Under the pieces are notes generated by a model. That model had not been told where the DNA came from. It saw only the letters and a list, made by a program, of their open reading frames with translations, and did not search any database. 64,000 bases of DNA from positions 985,001 through 1,049,000 of the forward strand of contig CM062207.1 of the NCBI GenBank assembly GCA_031216445.1. The letters are read 5' to 3'. This stretch comes from Lateolabrax maculatus (Eukaryota > Chordata > Actinopteri > Acropomatiformes > Lateolabracidae). Both the position numbers and the translations under genes were made by a program. Below are positions 22,456-32,721 of this stretch, one piece after another; within the stretch, counting starts at the first letter, position 1; the number at the start of each line of letters is the position of its first letter.

Positions 22456-24125
22456 GTGCCACCCCAGCGGTTCCACAGTGTGTGTGTGGAGCTCCGTCAG
22501 GCGCTGAGCAGGGAACAGGAAGCCCAGTCGCTCATCCAGGAACAGGCCAATCAGCTGAAGGCGCTGCAGCTCCGGGTCAACGCACACACCACCGAGCAGA
22601 CCAGCACGCTGAGCCGGACCGAACAGGTACGCCTCACCGGCCGCTACGCCACCTGTCACAGCAGGTGAACGTCAGCTGGTACATGACACAAGTTTTCCTT
22701 AAAATCTCGCTCCTTCTCGGAGTCGTAACTCCGCCACATCTGAACGCACGGACACGATAGATATATTTTTAGATTAAGTGTGACTTACACTTCCAGGGGG
22801 AATCATTATCTTATCTTACAAATTCATAAATTTGAAGCAGCTGTAGATAAACGCTGTAATAACACTCATTATTATAGATCGCATGATGCCTACAAGTCGT
22901 AACCGTGGGAACCATCGCCGCCCCTTCAGGCAACACAAGGTTGAATTTAAAATGGCGAACTCATGTTCGTACTTCGCCTCCCTCTAGTCTCTGTCTGAGG
23001 CTCGGCAGGAGGTGAGCCGGAAGGAGCGCTCGCTGAGGATTCTGGGTAAACACCTATCGGGGGTGCAGAGGGAGAGGAAGGAGCTGGAGGAGAGACTGCG
23101 GCGAGTCGAGGACGAGCTGAGGGACGCCACCAGGTAACACGCACACACCGACCAAACGTGGATTCATCCACCGCTGAAAGTAGTCCCCAATGAACGCACT
23201 ATTTCCTCCTGTTTGTTTGATTAAAACTACAGCGAGCTGCCGTTTGTTTCTTCACCACTTTGATCTCCGTGTTTTTGTCTTTCCAAGACGTAAAGATTGT
23301 CTGATCAGCAACATGAAGGCTGCAGAGACGAGCTGCAAGGAGGTGAAGACACACACACACACACACACACACAGTGTATATATAAATACACACTCAGTAC
23401 ACACACGTTTACACAGCTGGTAACACAAAGCTTTGTGATTTTCAGCTCAGAGAAAGTCTCGTCCAACCACGTTGCTCCCTGTCAGCTCAGCCCCACCCCC
23501 TGCCATTACCCAGGGAACACCTGGAGCTGAGTGGAGCAGAGAGCATCATGGGAGCTCCTGAGGTGGCAGCGTGCCAGGTAACAAAAGAGGAACTCTTCCT
23601 TCCTTCCTTCCTTCCTTCCTTCCTTCCTTCCTAACGTCCTCCCCCACCCCTGCAGAGTCTCCTCTCCACCGTCTCTCAGCTCTATCAGACCTGCAGCTCC
23701 AGGATTGGTTGGCTGCAGCAGGAAGTCTCCGCCCACCGCAGTCATGTGACCGCGCTGCGCGGCGAGCTGCAGGACGTCTGTCTCCGTGACAACCTGTCCT
23801 ACGTCCCCGTGAGACAACACATCATCAACTGAACACTTCTGGTTTCATTTTGTATTTCAGATCAATGGATCAATTAGAAAATATTTTTATGTTTTGTGCA
23901 AAATAAATCATTAACTTCTCTTCGTCCGTGTTTCAGGTGGCTGAGTTTCCCGAAACGTTTCCGTTCGCTGACGTGGAAATGCCTCAACATGTTCCCCTTC
24001 CCGATTTGCCAAAGGAGCCGTCAGTCATTTTAAGCCCCACCCCCTCACAGCCCCTCGCCAAAACGAAGGAGAAAAAAGCCGTGAAGAAGAACAGAGGAGG
24101 GAGAAGACAGACGGACAGGAAGTGA
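15677..24125 (+). CDS. ccdc171: Coiled-coil domain-containing protein 171
   Basis: Twenty-four coding exons: 15677-15798, 16356-16617, 16697-16826, 16951-17120, 17771-17917, 18015-18107, 18276-18436, 18598-18736, 18840-18927, 19041-19156, 19226-19315, 19407-19673, 19945-20112, 20213-20380, 20944-21424, 21705-21845, 21927-22108, 22192-22335, 22456-22626, 22988-23133, 23288-23342, 23446-23577, 23656-23808, 23937-24125. All phases agree, giving about 1304 residues (human about 1326). Nearly the whole protein is coiled coil, rich in Glu, Arg, Gln and Leu. Recognised blocks are ERAAHLESKFNSEIIQL, FLYLVYQRLLAGCVLL, SACALLAGALKHAHRRLLAL, QRLHSAEVERRSLRVEV and EVSAHRSHVTALRGELQ. Its molecular function is not established. 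Exon 1 uses donor GTATAA at 15799; joining there gives EVARLKDLIAAM. A human segment of roughly 60 residues between exons 4 and 5 has no visible counterpart. Confidence 0.93.
15965..16215. repeat. Interspersed repeat (AATCAGATTTATTGCC family)
   Basis: It begins AGAATCAGATTTATTGCC, continues with ACATGGAATTTGTC, and ends with GGGATGTGCAAAGTATTG and GTGCAAAAGTTCACAGTAT. A related copy lies at about 44,578-44,775. It looks like the tail of a LINE or SINE common in fish and sits in ccdc171 intron 1. Confidence 0.55.
16896..16950 (+). repeat. (TG)n forming the 3' end of ccdc171 intron 3
   Basis: About 25 TG units run directly into the TCAG acceptor of the exon at 16,951. No ordinary pyrimidine tract is present. 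Confidence 0.9.
17194..17237. repeat. (TTTTC)n pentanucleotide repeat
   Basis: About eight copies of CTTTT in the long intron 4 of ccdc171. Confidence 0.9.
18545..18597 (+). repeat. (TG)n at the acceptor of ccdc171 exon 8
   Basis: A long TG array ends in TGTAG at the exon boundary of 18,598. Confidence 0.9.
18741..18782 (+). repeat. (CA)n at the donor of ccdc171 exon 8
   Basis: A CA array starts four to five bases after the donor at 18,737. Confidence 0.9.
18928..19040 (+). repeat. Short intron with CA repeats at its 5' end and TG repeats at its 3' end
   Basis: ccdc171 intron 9, 113 bases. GTAA is followed by about 12 CA units, and TG-rich sequence (with a few CG interruptions) runs into GCAG. 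The two arrays are complementary in the transcript and could pair, bringing both splice sites together. Confidence 0.85.
20349..20486 (+). repeat. Duplicated exon-14 end, donor and CA repeat
   Basis: The last ~30 bases of ccdc171 exon 14 (CTGTGACACAGCTGCAGAGC onward), its GTAACA donor and the adjoining CA array occur twice, about 70 bases apart. The second copy lies inside intron 14. Confidence 0.85.
22336..22455 (+). repeat. Second short intron with opposed CA and TG arrays
   Basis: ccdc171 intron 18, 120 bases. A CA array begins seven or eight bases after the GTGAGG donor, and a TG array of about 18 units leads straight into TGCAG. It has the same arrangement as intron 9. Confidence 0.85.
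23595..23632. repeat. (TTCC)n tetranucleotide repeat
   Basis: About nine units, in the intron before ccdc171 exon 23. Confidence 0.9.
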
Positions 24126-24333
24126 CCGCCCACTTCCTGTTGTAGTTTTACCTCTTCACGCTGTCCTGCAGATCCTGGAATATTATTTCCCAGACGGTGA
24201 AAGTCTGGAAGCGCTCAGAGTTTTAGTTTTGGAAAGTCATGGAAAAGTCTTGGGATTCTGTGTGTTGAGGTCATGGAAACTCTTCAATACACTCCTGGAA
24301 AGTCCTGGAAAGTTTTGAAATCGTCTGTCAGAC

Positions 24334-24339
24334 AATAAA
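24334..24339 (+). terminator. Poly(A) signal of ccdc171
   Basis: AATAAA about 210 bases after the stop codon at 24,123-24,125. The intervening 3' UTR holds short internal repeats of TGGAAAGTCCTGGAAAG type. Confidence 0.7.
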
Positions 24340-24423
24340 AACAGTTTTAGTTTAATACAGTTTGTTTTTCTTTTTATCTCTTTGTCTTTAACAGCTGGAT
24401 GGTGACAGACAACTGAAGGCCAT

Positions 24424-24449
24424 ATGGTGTGTGTCTGTGTTTGTGTGTG

Positions 24450-24480
<31 letters not shown>

Positions 24481-24487
24481 GTGTGTG

Positions 24488-24515
<28 letters not shown>
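24424..24515. repeat. Imperfect (TG)n microsatellite
   Basis: TGTGTC and TGTTTG interruptions within a TG array, just beyond the ccdc171 poly(A) signal. Confidence 0.9.
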
Positions 24516-24518
<3 letters not shown>

Positions 24519-24674
24519 CACCAGCAGCTGGTTTCTGTTTGAGTTCAGTAAAATATTTCTGCTCTTGTATGAAAAAAAACAACCAAAAAGTCCAAAATGG
24601 CGGCGTTTTCCTGTTCTCTGATGTCTTTGGTTTTATGTCTTAGCTGAAGAAGGTTTAGATTTGGAGGTTCGGGA

Positions 24675-24800
24675 AAGTATTAAGTACATTTACTCAAGTA
24701 CTGAGCTACTTCTACATTTCAGAGGGAAATCTTTATTTGATAGATATAATTACTTTACAGATGAAAAACACATGATCTTAAAACACAGTGTTAAAGATTA
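24675..24800 (+). repeat. MITE-like fish repeat (5' half)
   Basis: Contains AGTACATTTACTCAAGTACT and TCAGAGGGAAATCTTTATTT. It is the 5' part of the family also seen at 8.6 and 36.7 kb. Confidence 0.55.
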
Positions 24801-25126
24801 AAGCAGTTGTTTGGAACATTTTGGCCTGACCTCTTATTAAAAACAGCGTCTGGTGGAGCTGCTTGTCATATTTTACATGTTTTCCTCTAAACTTCTCACA
24901 TGGTTACATTTAAATAATAAATATGAGAAAAAAATCAAAAGAAAGACGTTAAATTAAAGCGCACAAACTGAACATTAAGACCGTCATGAAGGAGAGTTCA
25001 CTGCAGGACTGAAGCTTCCTAACAAACTGGATTTAATGCGGCTGTGAGACGAGTTAAAGACGCTGGAGAAGAAGAAGAAAAACACGACAAACATGTTACT
25101 GCTGCATCAGCACCACGACTCACCGC

Positions 25127-25162
<36 letters not shown>

Positions 25163-28100
25163 CTATTAATGTCTGAATGCAAAAAGAAACCGTCCTCACG
25201 CTCACACACCCTCGGGCTCTGAATGTGTGTTGAGACGTCTTTTACAAAGCAACTTAATCTGCTGTCACACACACACACACACACACACAGTTGTGCTGAT
25301 TCAGCCGTCTTTCCTTCCCCCCTCTCCTCCTTTCCTCTCCTCCTTTCCTCTCCTCTCCTTCCAGCCTTCAGGTTCAAACAGTCTTTTTCTCTCAGTCGAG
25401 GCTAAAAGACGACAGTTTCTGTGTTTGGAGCTTTTCACAAACAACTAACTGTTCTTATGAAGCTCTTCTCCTGGTTCTGGTTTATAAATCTTATTGTGGA
25501 ATCATTTAAAACGCCACCATTCTTAGTTCATGTTTTTATACTGAGCTCTGTGTTGTGTTGCCATCGATATTTGAGTTTTCTTCTGTTTTAGTGTCATTTA
25601 TTTTGTGATGTTTCTGCTGGACTTCAACACTCAGGAACGATGGAAGTAATTTATGCTCTGAAGGAGTTTTTATTGGACCTTTTAGCTCCAAACTTTAGTA
25701 AATATTCTCTTTAGTTCTGCAGCTGTTTCTTCGTTCTGGTCGTGTATGAAACTCATAGTTTGGGCCATCAGCCTACTTCTTCCTCCTCCTCTTCCTCTTC
25801 CTCTCGTTCCTTCACGGTAACCTTCATGTTGACAGTGGGAGCCCTTGAAGCTCTTACTCTCTGTCTTCATATGTCGACTCTCCTGTCATTGGTTCTCAAT
25901 GGAGCGGCTAGTTTAGCTTAGCATCACAGACCGGACAGCTGACGGTGGCGTTTCCATTTAGTCTCACAGAGAAAAGTGACGGGTTTATTCAGCCGGAGAC
26001 GTCCAGAGTTGCGGTCAGAGTTTGTCCCGCTCTCAAACGACAGATTAAGTTTAATTCCCGATGAACCGACGGCGTCTCTTATAGAAAAACCAGATTGTTT
26101 ATCCGGCTGTTAGTGACGAATCTGAAGCAGGCTGAGAAGTGATGAATTCCCTCTGAGGATGAGACGTTTAATCCCAAAACAAAGAGAAGCTGCAGCGCCG
26201 GGCGACGCCACGGGAGCACGGACGCTTGCCGCCTCCGGCTCTGCTTCAAAATGACCTGCAGCAACATGGAGTCTCCAGGAAAATCATATTAAATGCAGAC
26301 GGTCGACACACGATGATCACACATCAAAACTTATCCCATAATTCCCCAAAACTAAAATCCTTACAGACGAAAGAAGGCAAACCCACCCAACTCGTCCTTT
26401 AAAATCATCCATTGCACATTTATTTGCTAGAATAAAAAGGTCAATATTGGATGTTTCTGCCTGACGACGTTTAAATCTGCATGTCAGCTTCAGTATGGTT
26501 GATGTTGGGCAACTGAAATTTCGTGGATACATGACGACATGTGATTGGACCGTACTTCAGCAGAGATCAAACAATAGATTAGGAGCAAAATGCCCCAGCA
26601 TGCCTCCAGGACCTGAGCTGCGAGACGACGTGATCTCTGCAATACAAGTGTAAATGTTCATCCGCAAAAGTTTCAAAATAAAGATTCGTCCTGTCGAAAC
26701 TCAAGTTTCAACATTTCAGTTTTCAGATCACCATTTACTTACCTTTACTTTCCGCCTCATAAAGCACTGAACGAAACTTAGGTGGTGCGAATTGTCGAAC
26801 ATGGACGTTAATTCGTAGAAATTCTGGGCTGAAACTGAAACTGAAACGATTTTTGAAGAGTCGTGTAGTCACGAATGATCTTCAGTGTGTTACAGCTGGT
26901 GTCTCGTATTGTTCTGTCAGTTTGGGTTTTGTGTCTCTTGTGTATTTGTTGTGTTCTGCTCGAGGTTTTTCCTCTCTGAGTGCTGCTCCTGGTGGGAATT
27001 GTTGGGTCTCTGTAAATAATATTTTAAAGAGCCTCTGTTTTGATCTGTTGCCGTACTCGACTTGTTTAGTGTTTTTTTAAGACCCATCTAGGGACGGACT
27101 TTGCAAATGACCTCAGGCTGTAGATGCTGTGGTGTGCGTTGTCGCTTCATGCTACATAACTCTCCATATACAAAAGTAAATAAATCAAAAACTTTTCTCG
27201 AGACAATTTCTGTATTCCTGCCAATCTTATATGATTCTATTCAGCCAATTAGGATTTTATATTTTCACCTTTTCTTCCTTTTATTTGAAATACAGAATCA
27301 TAAAAAACTTGAACGTACCAACAACAGTAAACACATTTTTCAGTAAAACGCTGCTGACTGGACATGTTCAGTCTCTGGGTCAGTGTCACAGATTCAGTAA
27401 CAGTTTTAGGGAACGCTGTTGACTTCTCTTATTTATCTGCATCTACAACATTTACAGCCGTTAGAAAAGTGTAGTGAAGTTAAAAGTATAACATTATATA
27501 TACATATACCACAAAATGTCTGAAAAACGACTTAATCCCATGTTATCCTGTCAAACACACCATCGTCACTTTGTTCCATCTGAACTGTTAATCCTCCGCT
27601 CGCTCCTGAAACTGTAACAGGATTAAACATTTTAAAGGATGAGCTTTCATTGAATATGAGCGCTGAGCAGAGCGGCCGACACTCAGCCTGGAACTGGTGT
27701 TTTTCTATCATCTTCCCCGTGATGATGATGGTAGAAAATAGTTTTCCGAGTTGCCTTCTGTTTGTTAGAAAAAGAATTTAAACCAAAGTACAAAAAGAAT
27801 AGATTAAAAAATGTCAGTGTCCTGTTTTTGTTCTGGATCTCCCTTATGAATATTCACCGCGTTTTTTATTTCAAAAACTTTGTTTCATCTCGGCGAGTCC
27901 TCCCTGCCTGCTGTCCTACTTGTACCTGTGACAACACACACACTTAAACACACACTTTTCCCAACAGCGACTGCACCGGTTGCCAAGTTGGACTCGCTAC
28001 AAAGAGAAATGCTCACACACTCTCGGGTGGTGTAATGACACAGATATAAAGGGGGGTGGGATCATGGGTGGGATAAGGGACTGGAGAGACGGGAGGACGG

Positions 28101-29142
28101 GCAGAGAGTGGGAGTACAAAGAGAGGACACACACACACTCAGACAGTCTCATCACATGTGACGGGACACACACTAAAGAGCCCTAAAATGTCCTGTTAAA
28201 TACATAATATTCGCCACACACACACACACAGAGCCTTTAGTGTCATGTAAAATTCACCTCCGGAGCCGCTGAAGCCGACGTTTGTGCTGACAAATGACAG
28301 GAAAGCGACAGAGAGGGAAAAGGAACCAGGTTCAGGTTTTAGCTCCTGATGAGAAACAAGAAACCTTCAGACAAACAGAAACCAGTAAACATGGAGTGAT
28401 GGTGACCCGAAGGAAGAAGTTTGTCTGGAGTGAATGTTCCTGCAGTTTGTGGGCATGAAGTCTGTTAAATATAGTTTGTTTTAATGAAGCGGCCTCGACC
28501 AAAGAACCCACCAGTGGTGAAGGAGGCCTGTCGGGATCCGTTTTCAGGTCCTTTCCCACGTGGGAAGGGAAAACGATTTGGGAGCTCCTGAACCGGACCA
28601 ATGTGGCCTCTGGAGCCGGAGACTTTGGGAAGTAGTTACTGAATTGTTGAGAAATTTCAGAGCCAGTGGCTGAGTGTTTTTTGCACCGATTGATGTTGTG
28701 ATGATGTGTTGATGATGATGTGAATCGTACTCGGTGGTACCGACGTGATTCAAAAGCACCGAGTTTGGTACCCGTCTGTAGCCCGAGTCCATCCCCGTCT
28801 GGACCAACGGTGATTTAAATCGACCCTGACTCTGATCCAGCCACCGCCAGTGGTTCTTATGGATATAAGTTGATGTTTGAAGACGATTTTTGCGGTTGCT
28901 GTTCGTGGTTAAAAGTCTCCGGTGAACCGACGGAGGCTGCAGCCGTGAGTCTGAGCTTCAGGCAAAGAAGTTGTTGGAGTTTCCTCCCGCTGCTTTGTTG
29001 TTTTTGGTGTCGAACAAACCGTGTGGCCTGGTTCAGCGAGTTTAGTGAAGACTGAGCCAAGAACACATGACCAGGACACACACACACACACACACACCCC
29101 CCCCCACACACACACACACACCCACACACACACACACACACA

Positions 29143-29173
<31 letters not shown>

Positions 29174-29290
29174 CCACACACACACACACACACACACTCA
29201 GGACAGCGAGGAGGTGGTACTGCTGCTGTGTTTCAAACACGACCCCTCTGAGAGGTTCTGGTTGGGAAGTGTGTCAACGAACGGCGGTAA

Positions 29291-29324
<34 letters not shown>

Positions 29325-30560
29325 CAGAGCGTTATCGTCTGATATTCTAATTAGTACGACATCAAAACAGGAAAGAGGTCCACCAGCTCCCAGCAGACAG
29401 GAAGCCTGTCCAACAGCCCTACCTTCACTGTGTGTGTGTGTCTGTGTGTGTGTGGGTGTGTGTGCGTGTGTGTGTGTGTGTGCGCACCTCAGATCAACAG
29501 TATAAGAAACTTTTCAGGTCATTTCAGCTCCGGGGAGAAAAACTGTGAAGTCGTCATTTCTTGTGAATTTCAGGTTTTCTTCTCTTTGTTCTGACAGCAG
29601 ATTTTCTTTTTCTTCAGGATTTCACTGTCGTTGCTCGGAGGCTTTTCAACAAGAACGCTGTGGGAATCGAACCTGCGACAGCGTAACCACAACACTACAG
29701 AAAGCTAAAGTAGAAAAGATGATTTAACTTCTCTGTCAGATATTTTACAGCCGTACTTCCTGGTTTACCTGGCCGAACTTTAGATTTAGATAAGATCAGT
29801 TTTGTGTTTATAAGCAGAAAACGCTGTGGCTCCGTATCCTGAATCCCTGACACAACAACTTGATGAAGGCACAAAGACGTATTGGATATTATAATTCATT
29901 TAACCTTGTGTTGTTGTGTGTGTGGCGGCAGGCCAGGTGCCCTACTGTCACCCTGATTCAATCCTCCCAGAGGGAAGCAGTTTCCCGGGGGACACGGGGG
30001 GCTGATGGACACACCAAGGACAGATACCCGAGCCTCCAGGGACGGAGCTGGGCCGCTCGGGGTATTCTCGTTATGAGAATGAAGTTGCAAACAAACAGTT
30101 GCCTTCTTGTTCTCAGGGATAAAATCGACCTATCTCCTCTTCTCATGTTAAATGAATGTGTGACACGTGGCGCCGTCATGGTGGCGCTGCATCATTTTTA
30201 TTGTGCGTCACACCGACAGAAAGTTAGGAAAAAGAAGTTTCTGCAGAGTTGACGCTCGTGATGATTTAACGCTTCATAATAAAACAAAGGGTACAGGTGT
30301 GTTACCCTTTAATACTTCCTTCCTCTACCATTACCTGTGACCTCTGACCTCTGACCCTCCTCGTTGTTTGTGGTCTGTAATGTGGCTCATCTGGGACAAA
30401 GGTTCAAACACACACACACACCGTACCACCATCATCATCATCATCATCATCATGATTACCTGCCTAACAGACCGGGACGGGATGATGAAAAAAGTAAAAA
30501 TGAGGGAAGATGCTGAACATCCACGCATCGATCCTCGTCCAATCAGGTCTATTCAGCGCA
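24801..30560. other. Intergenic region between ccdc171 and the basonuclin gene
   Basis: I see no coding exon with supporting splice sites or protein similarity. It holds several CA/TG arrays (about 25,130, 25,267, 29,076-29,198, 29,295, 29,431) and an (ATC)n tract near 30,428-30,451. The less repetitive part at 29,990-30,200 could be regulatory, but nothing in the sequence proves it. Confidence 0.5.
29076..29198. repeat. Compound (CA)n/(CCCA) microsatellite
   Basis: A long CA array interrupted by C runs, giving ACCCACAC units. The most extensive array in the window. Confidence 0.9.
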
Positions 30561-30837
30561 GCCAGTGGGCGGAGTCACAGGATGGAGAGAAATCAGTGTA
30601 TATATGAGAGAGAGAAAAGTGCAGTTTAACAGTCAAGAGATGCACAGAAACAAGAGAAGCAAATGATTTTCTGAGCCAACTACGGAAGAGAGAAAGAAGA
30701 TAAAATATCACAGAAAAGCAGAAGATACAGGATGAAGACGTGAAGAAGACGAGACAAAGAAAAGATGAAGGAGAACTAAGAGAAGAAGAAGAGAAGGTTG
30801 TTTTTTCATCACTGGTGAATTCAAGAACCAACTGACA
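30560..30837 (+). promoter_or_regulatory. Predicted promoter and 5' noncoding exon of the basonuclin gene
   Basis: A GGGCGG GC-box near 30,567 and a TATATA box at about 30,598 precede a purine-rich leader. The leader ends at a good donor (ACAG then GTCAGG) at 30,838. Its partner is the acceptor CTGCAG at about 31,647, just before the start codon at 31,657. Confidence 0.5.
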
Positions 30838-31656
30838 GGTCAGGATGGTTTTATATATAATTCAATATTAAAAACTTCAGATCCATTTGTAAATACTCTG
30901 TTTGATCATGAACAAACATTTTGTTGTTTTAATATTCAAGCTAAACGTTTAATGTAAATGCAACATTTAAAGTGAATGTATTTTCATTTCCTTCATCAGC
31001 AATAATCAATATTTTATCTGTGGATGACATTAAACAAAAGAAAAAACTCATGGATTTATTTAAAAACTGGATAAACAGAACAAAATGGTTCTATTAGTTT
31101 AAACATATATAAATGATAAAATGTATAAAACATACTATTAAACACCAAAATATAAAATGTATTAAAGAAAAAAAAAAAAATGAATGATGAATAATTTTTT
31201 TATCTGCAGGATGATTCTGAATTAACTAAAAATGTAAAAATTATAATCAAGTCGAATGTTTTAGTAGCTTCATCATCACTTTATTTTTTTACTGTTTTTT
31301 GTACAAACAGCCAATAAGCACAAATAACTAACAATAAATAAAACAAATATTTGAATTTGAATTACCATCAGTCATCAATTAATTCATGTCAATTTAATGT
31401 AGAACTAATCAATATATTTTTATACATAAGAAATATCAATTATATCCTAAATACTGTATGAAAGCTTTAGTAAATCATTACCTTTTATCTTTTATTCATA
31501 AGTGAACCACAGTGAAAAAACTTCAGATTATTAGAAAATTTTATCACAAAGATTCAGAAAGCAACTGTTCGACTGTCCAATCAGAAGGAAGTTCAGGTTT
31601 ATTTGACCAATCAGGAGGCTGAGTTGATGTTTTTGTTCTGACTGCAGGACTGAGAC

Positions 31657-31708
31657 ATGAGGATGACTCCGGACACCGAGGAGGTACACACTCTGAGTGT
31701 GTGTCAAC

Positions 31709-31753
<45 letters not shown>

Positions 31754-31935
31754 GTTGTGTGTTTGTGTCCTGTCATGGTTATGTTATGGTGACATATGGA
31801 ACATATAATTATGTTTCAGTGCTACCAGTCCATCAGGTGTACGGTGTCCGGCTGCAGCTGTGTGTGTTTCAAACCAGGAAGTGTCCAGCTCAGGTCATGT
31901 GATCGCTGTGGACACAGCTGGGTGGCACACGGTAA

Positions 31936-31978
<43 letters not shown>

Positions 31979-32492
31979 AACTCAAACTTCCTGAAACCAA
32001 ATTGAACTCAGAAACTTGATGTCTTCATCTAAAAGTAACGGTTAATGTGAAAGGACTTTGCTGTCCCCACAGTGGTGCAGGTGTTCAGAAGTGTCCAAAC
32101 TGGCAGAAGTAACCAGTAAACATTGTGTGTTGGAAAGACAAGCGACATTCGAGCTGCGTTCGTCATTCGTAGTCGTGTTGACGCTCGTGTTGAGACTGGA
32201 GGGACAAACGAGGTCATGTGACCGACAGTCAGGCCTGTCTCAAACATTTCTGACTCGCTCTCCTGGACAAACTCTGTAAAGATTTGGAGTATTTTTAACA
32301 CATTTGTAGTAAACTTCCTAAATTCTCAGTTAAATGGCGTCATGACCTCGGAGTCATCAGTGGCAGCGACGGCCCAGATCCCAACAAAACTACCAGCGTC
32401 TGACAGACTTTCATTCCTGCTGGTCTGTCGACTCGAGGATTCGATGTCTGCAGTTTGACAACAACGCTCTGTTGGACTTCACCCACCTGCTG

Positions 32493-32540
<48 letters not shown>

Positions 32541-32617
32541 GATGTGTTCAGTCGCTACGGTGACATGAAGTCAGGTGTCACTGTCATCACGTTACCGAGA
32601 GCATCTGGAGTGAACAT

Positions 32618-32653
<36 letters not shown>

Positions 32654-32681
32654 CTGTGTCTTTGGTACTCATCAGTTAACC

Positions 32682-32721
<40 letters not shown>

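Noticed and set aside
16896..29200. Many Cys/Val or His/Thr open frames
   Set aside because: They are translations of (TG)n and (CA)n microsatellites.
29990..30250. Possible conserved noncoding element or small gene upstream of the basonuclin gene
   Set aside because: It looks less repetitive than its surroundings, but without a comparison nothing in the sequence supports a function.
32040..32480. Possible extra basonuclin exon
   Set aside because: An acceptor-like CCCCACAG is present, but the exons at 31,820-31,931 and 32,958-33,133 join in frame and match the basonuclin WVAHA(M/L) continuation without it.
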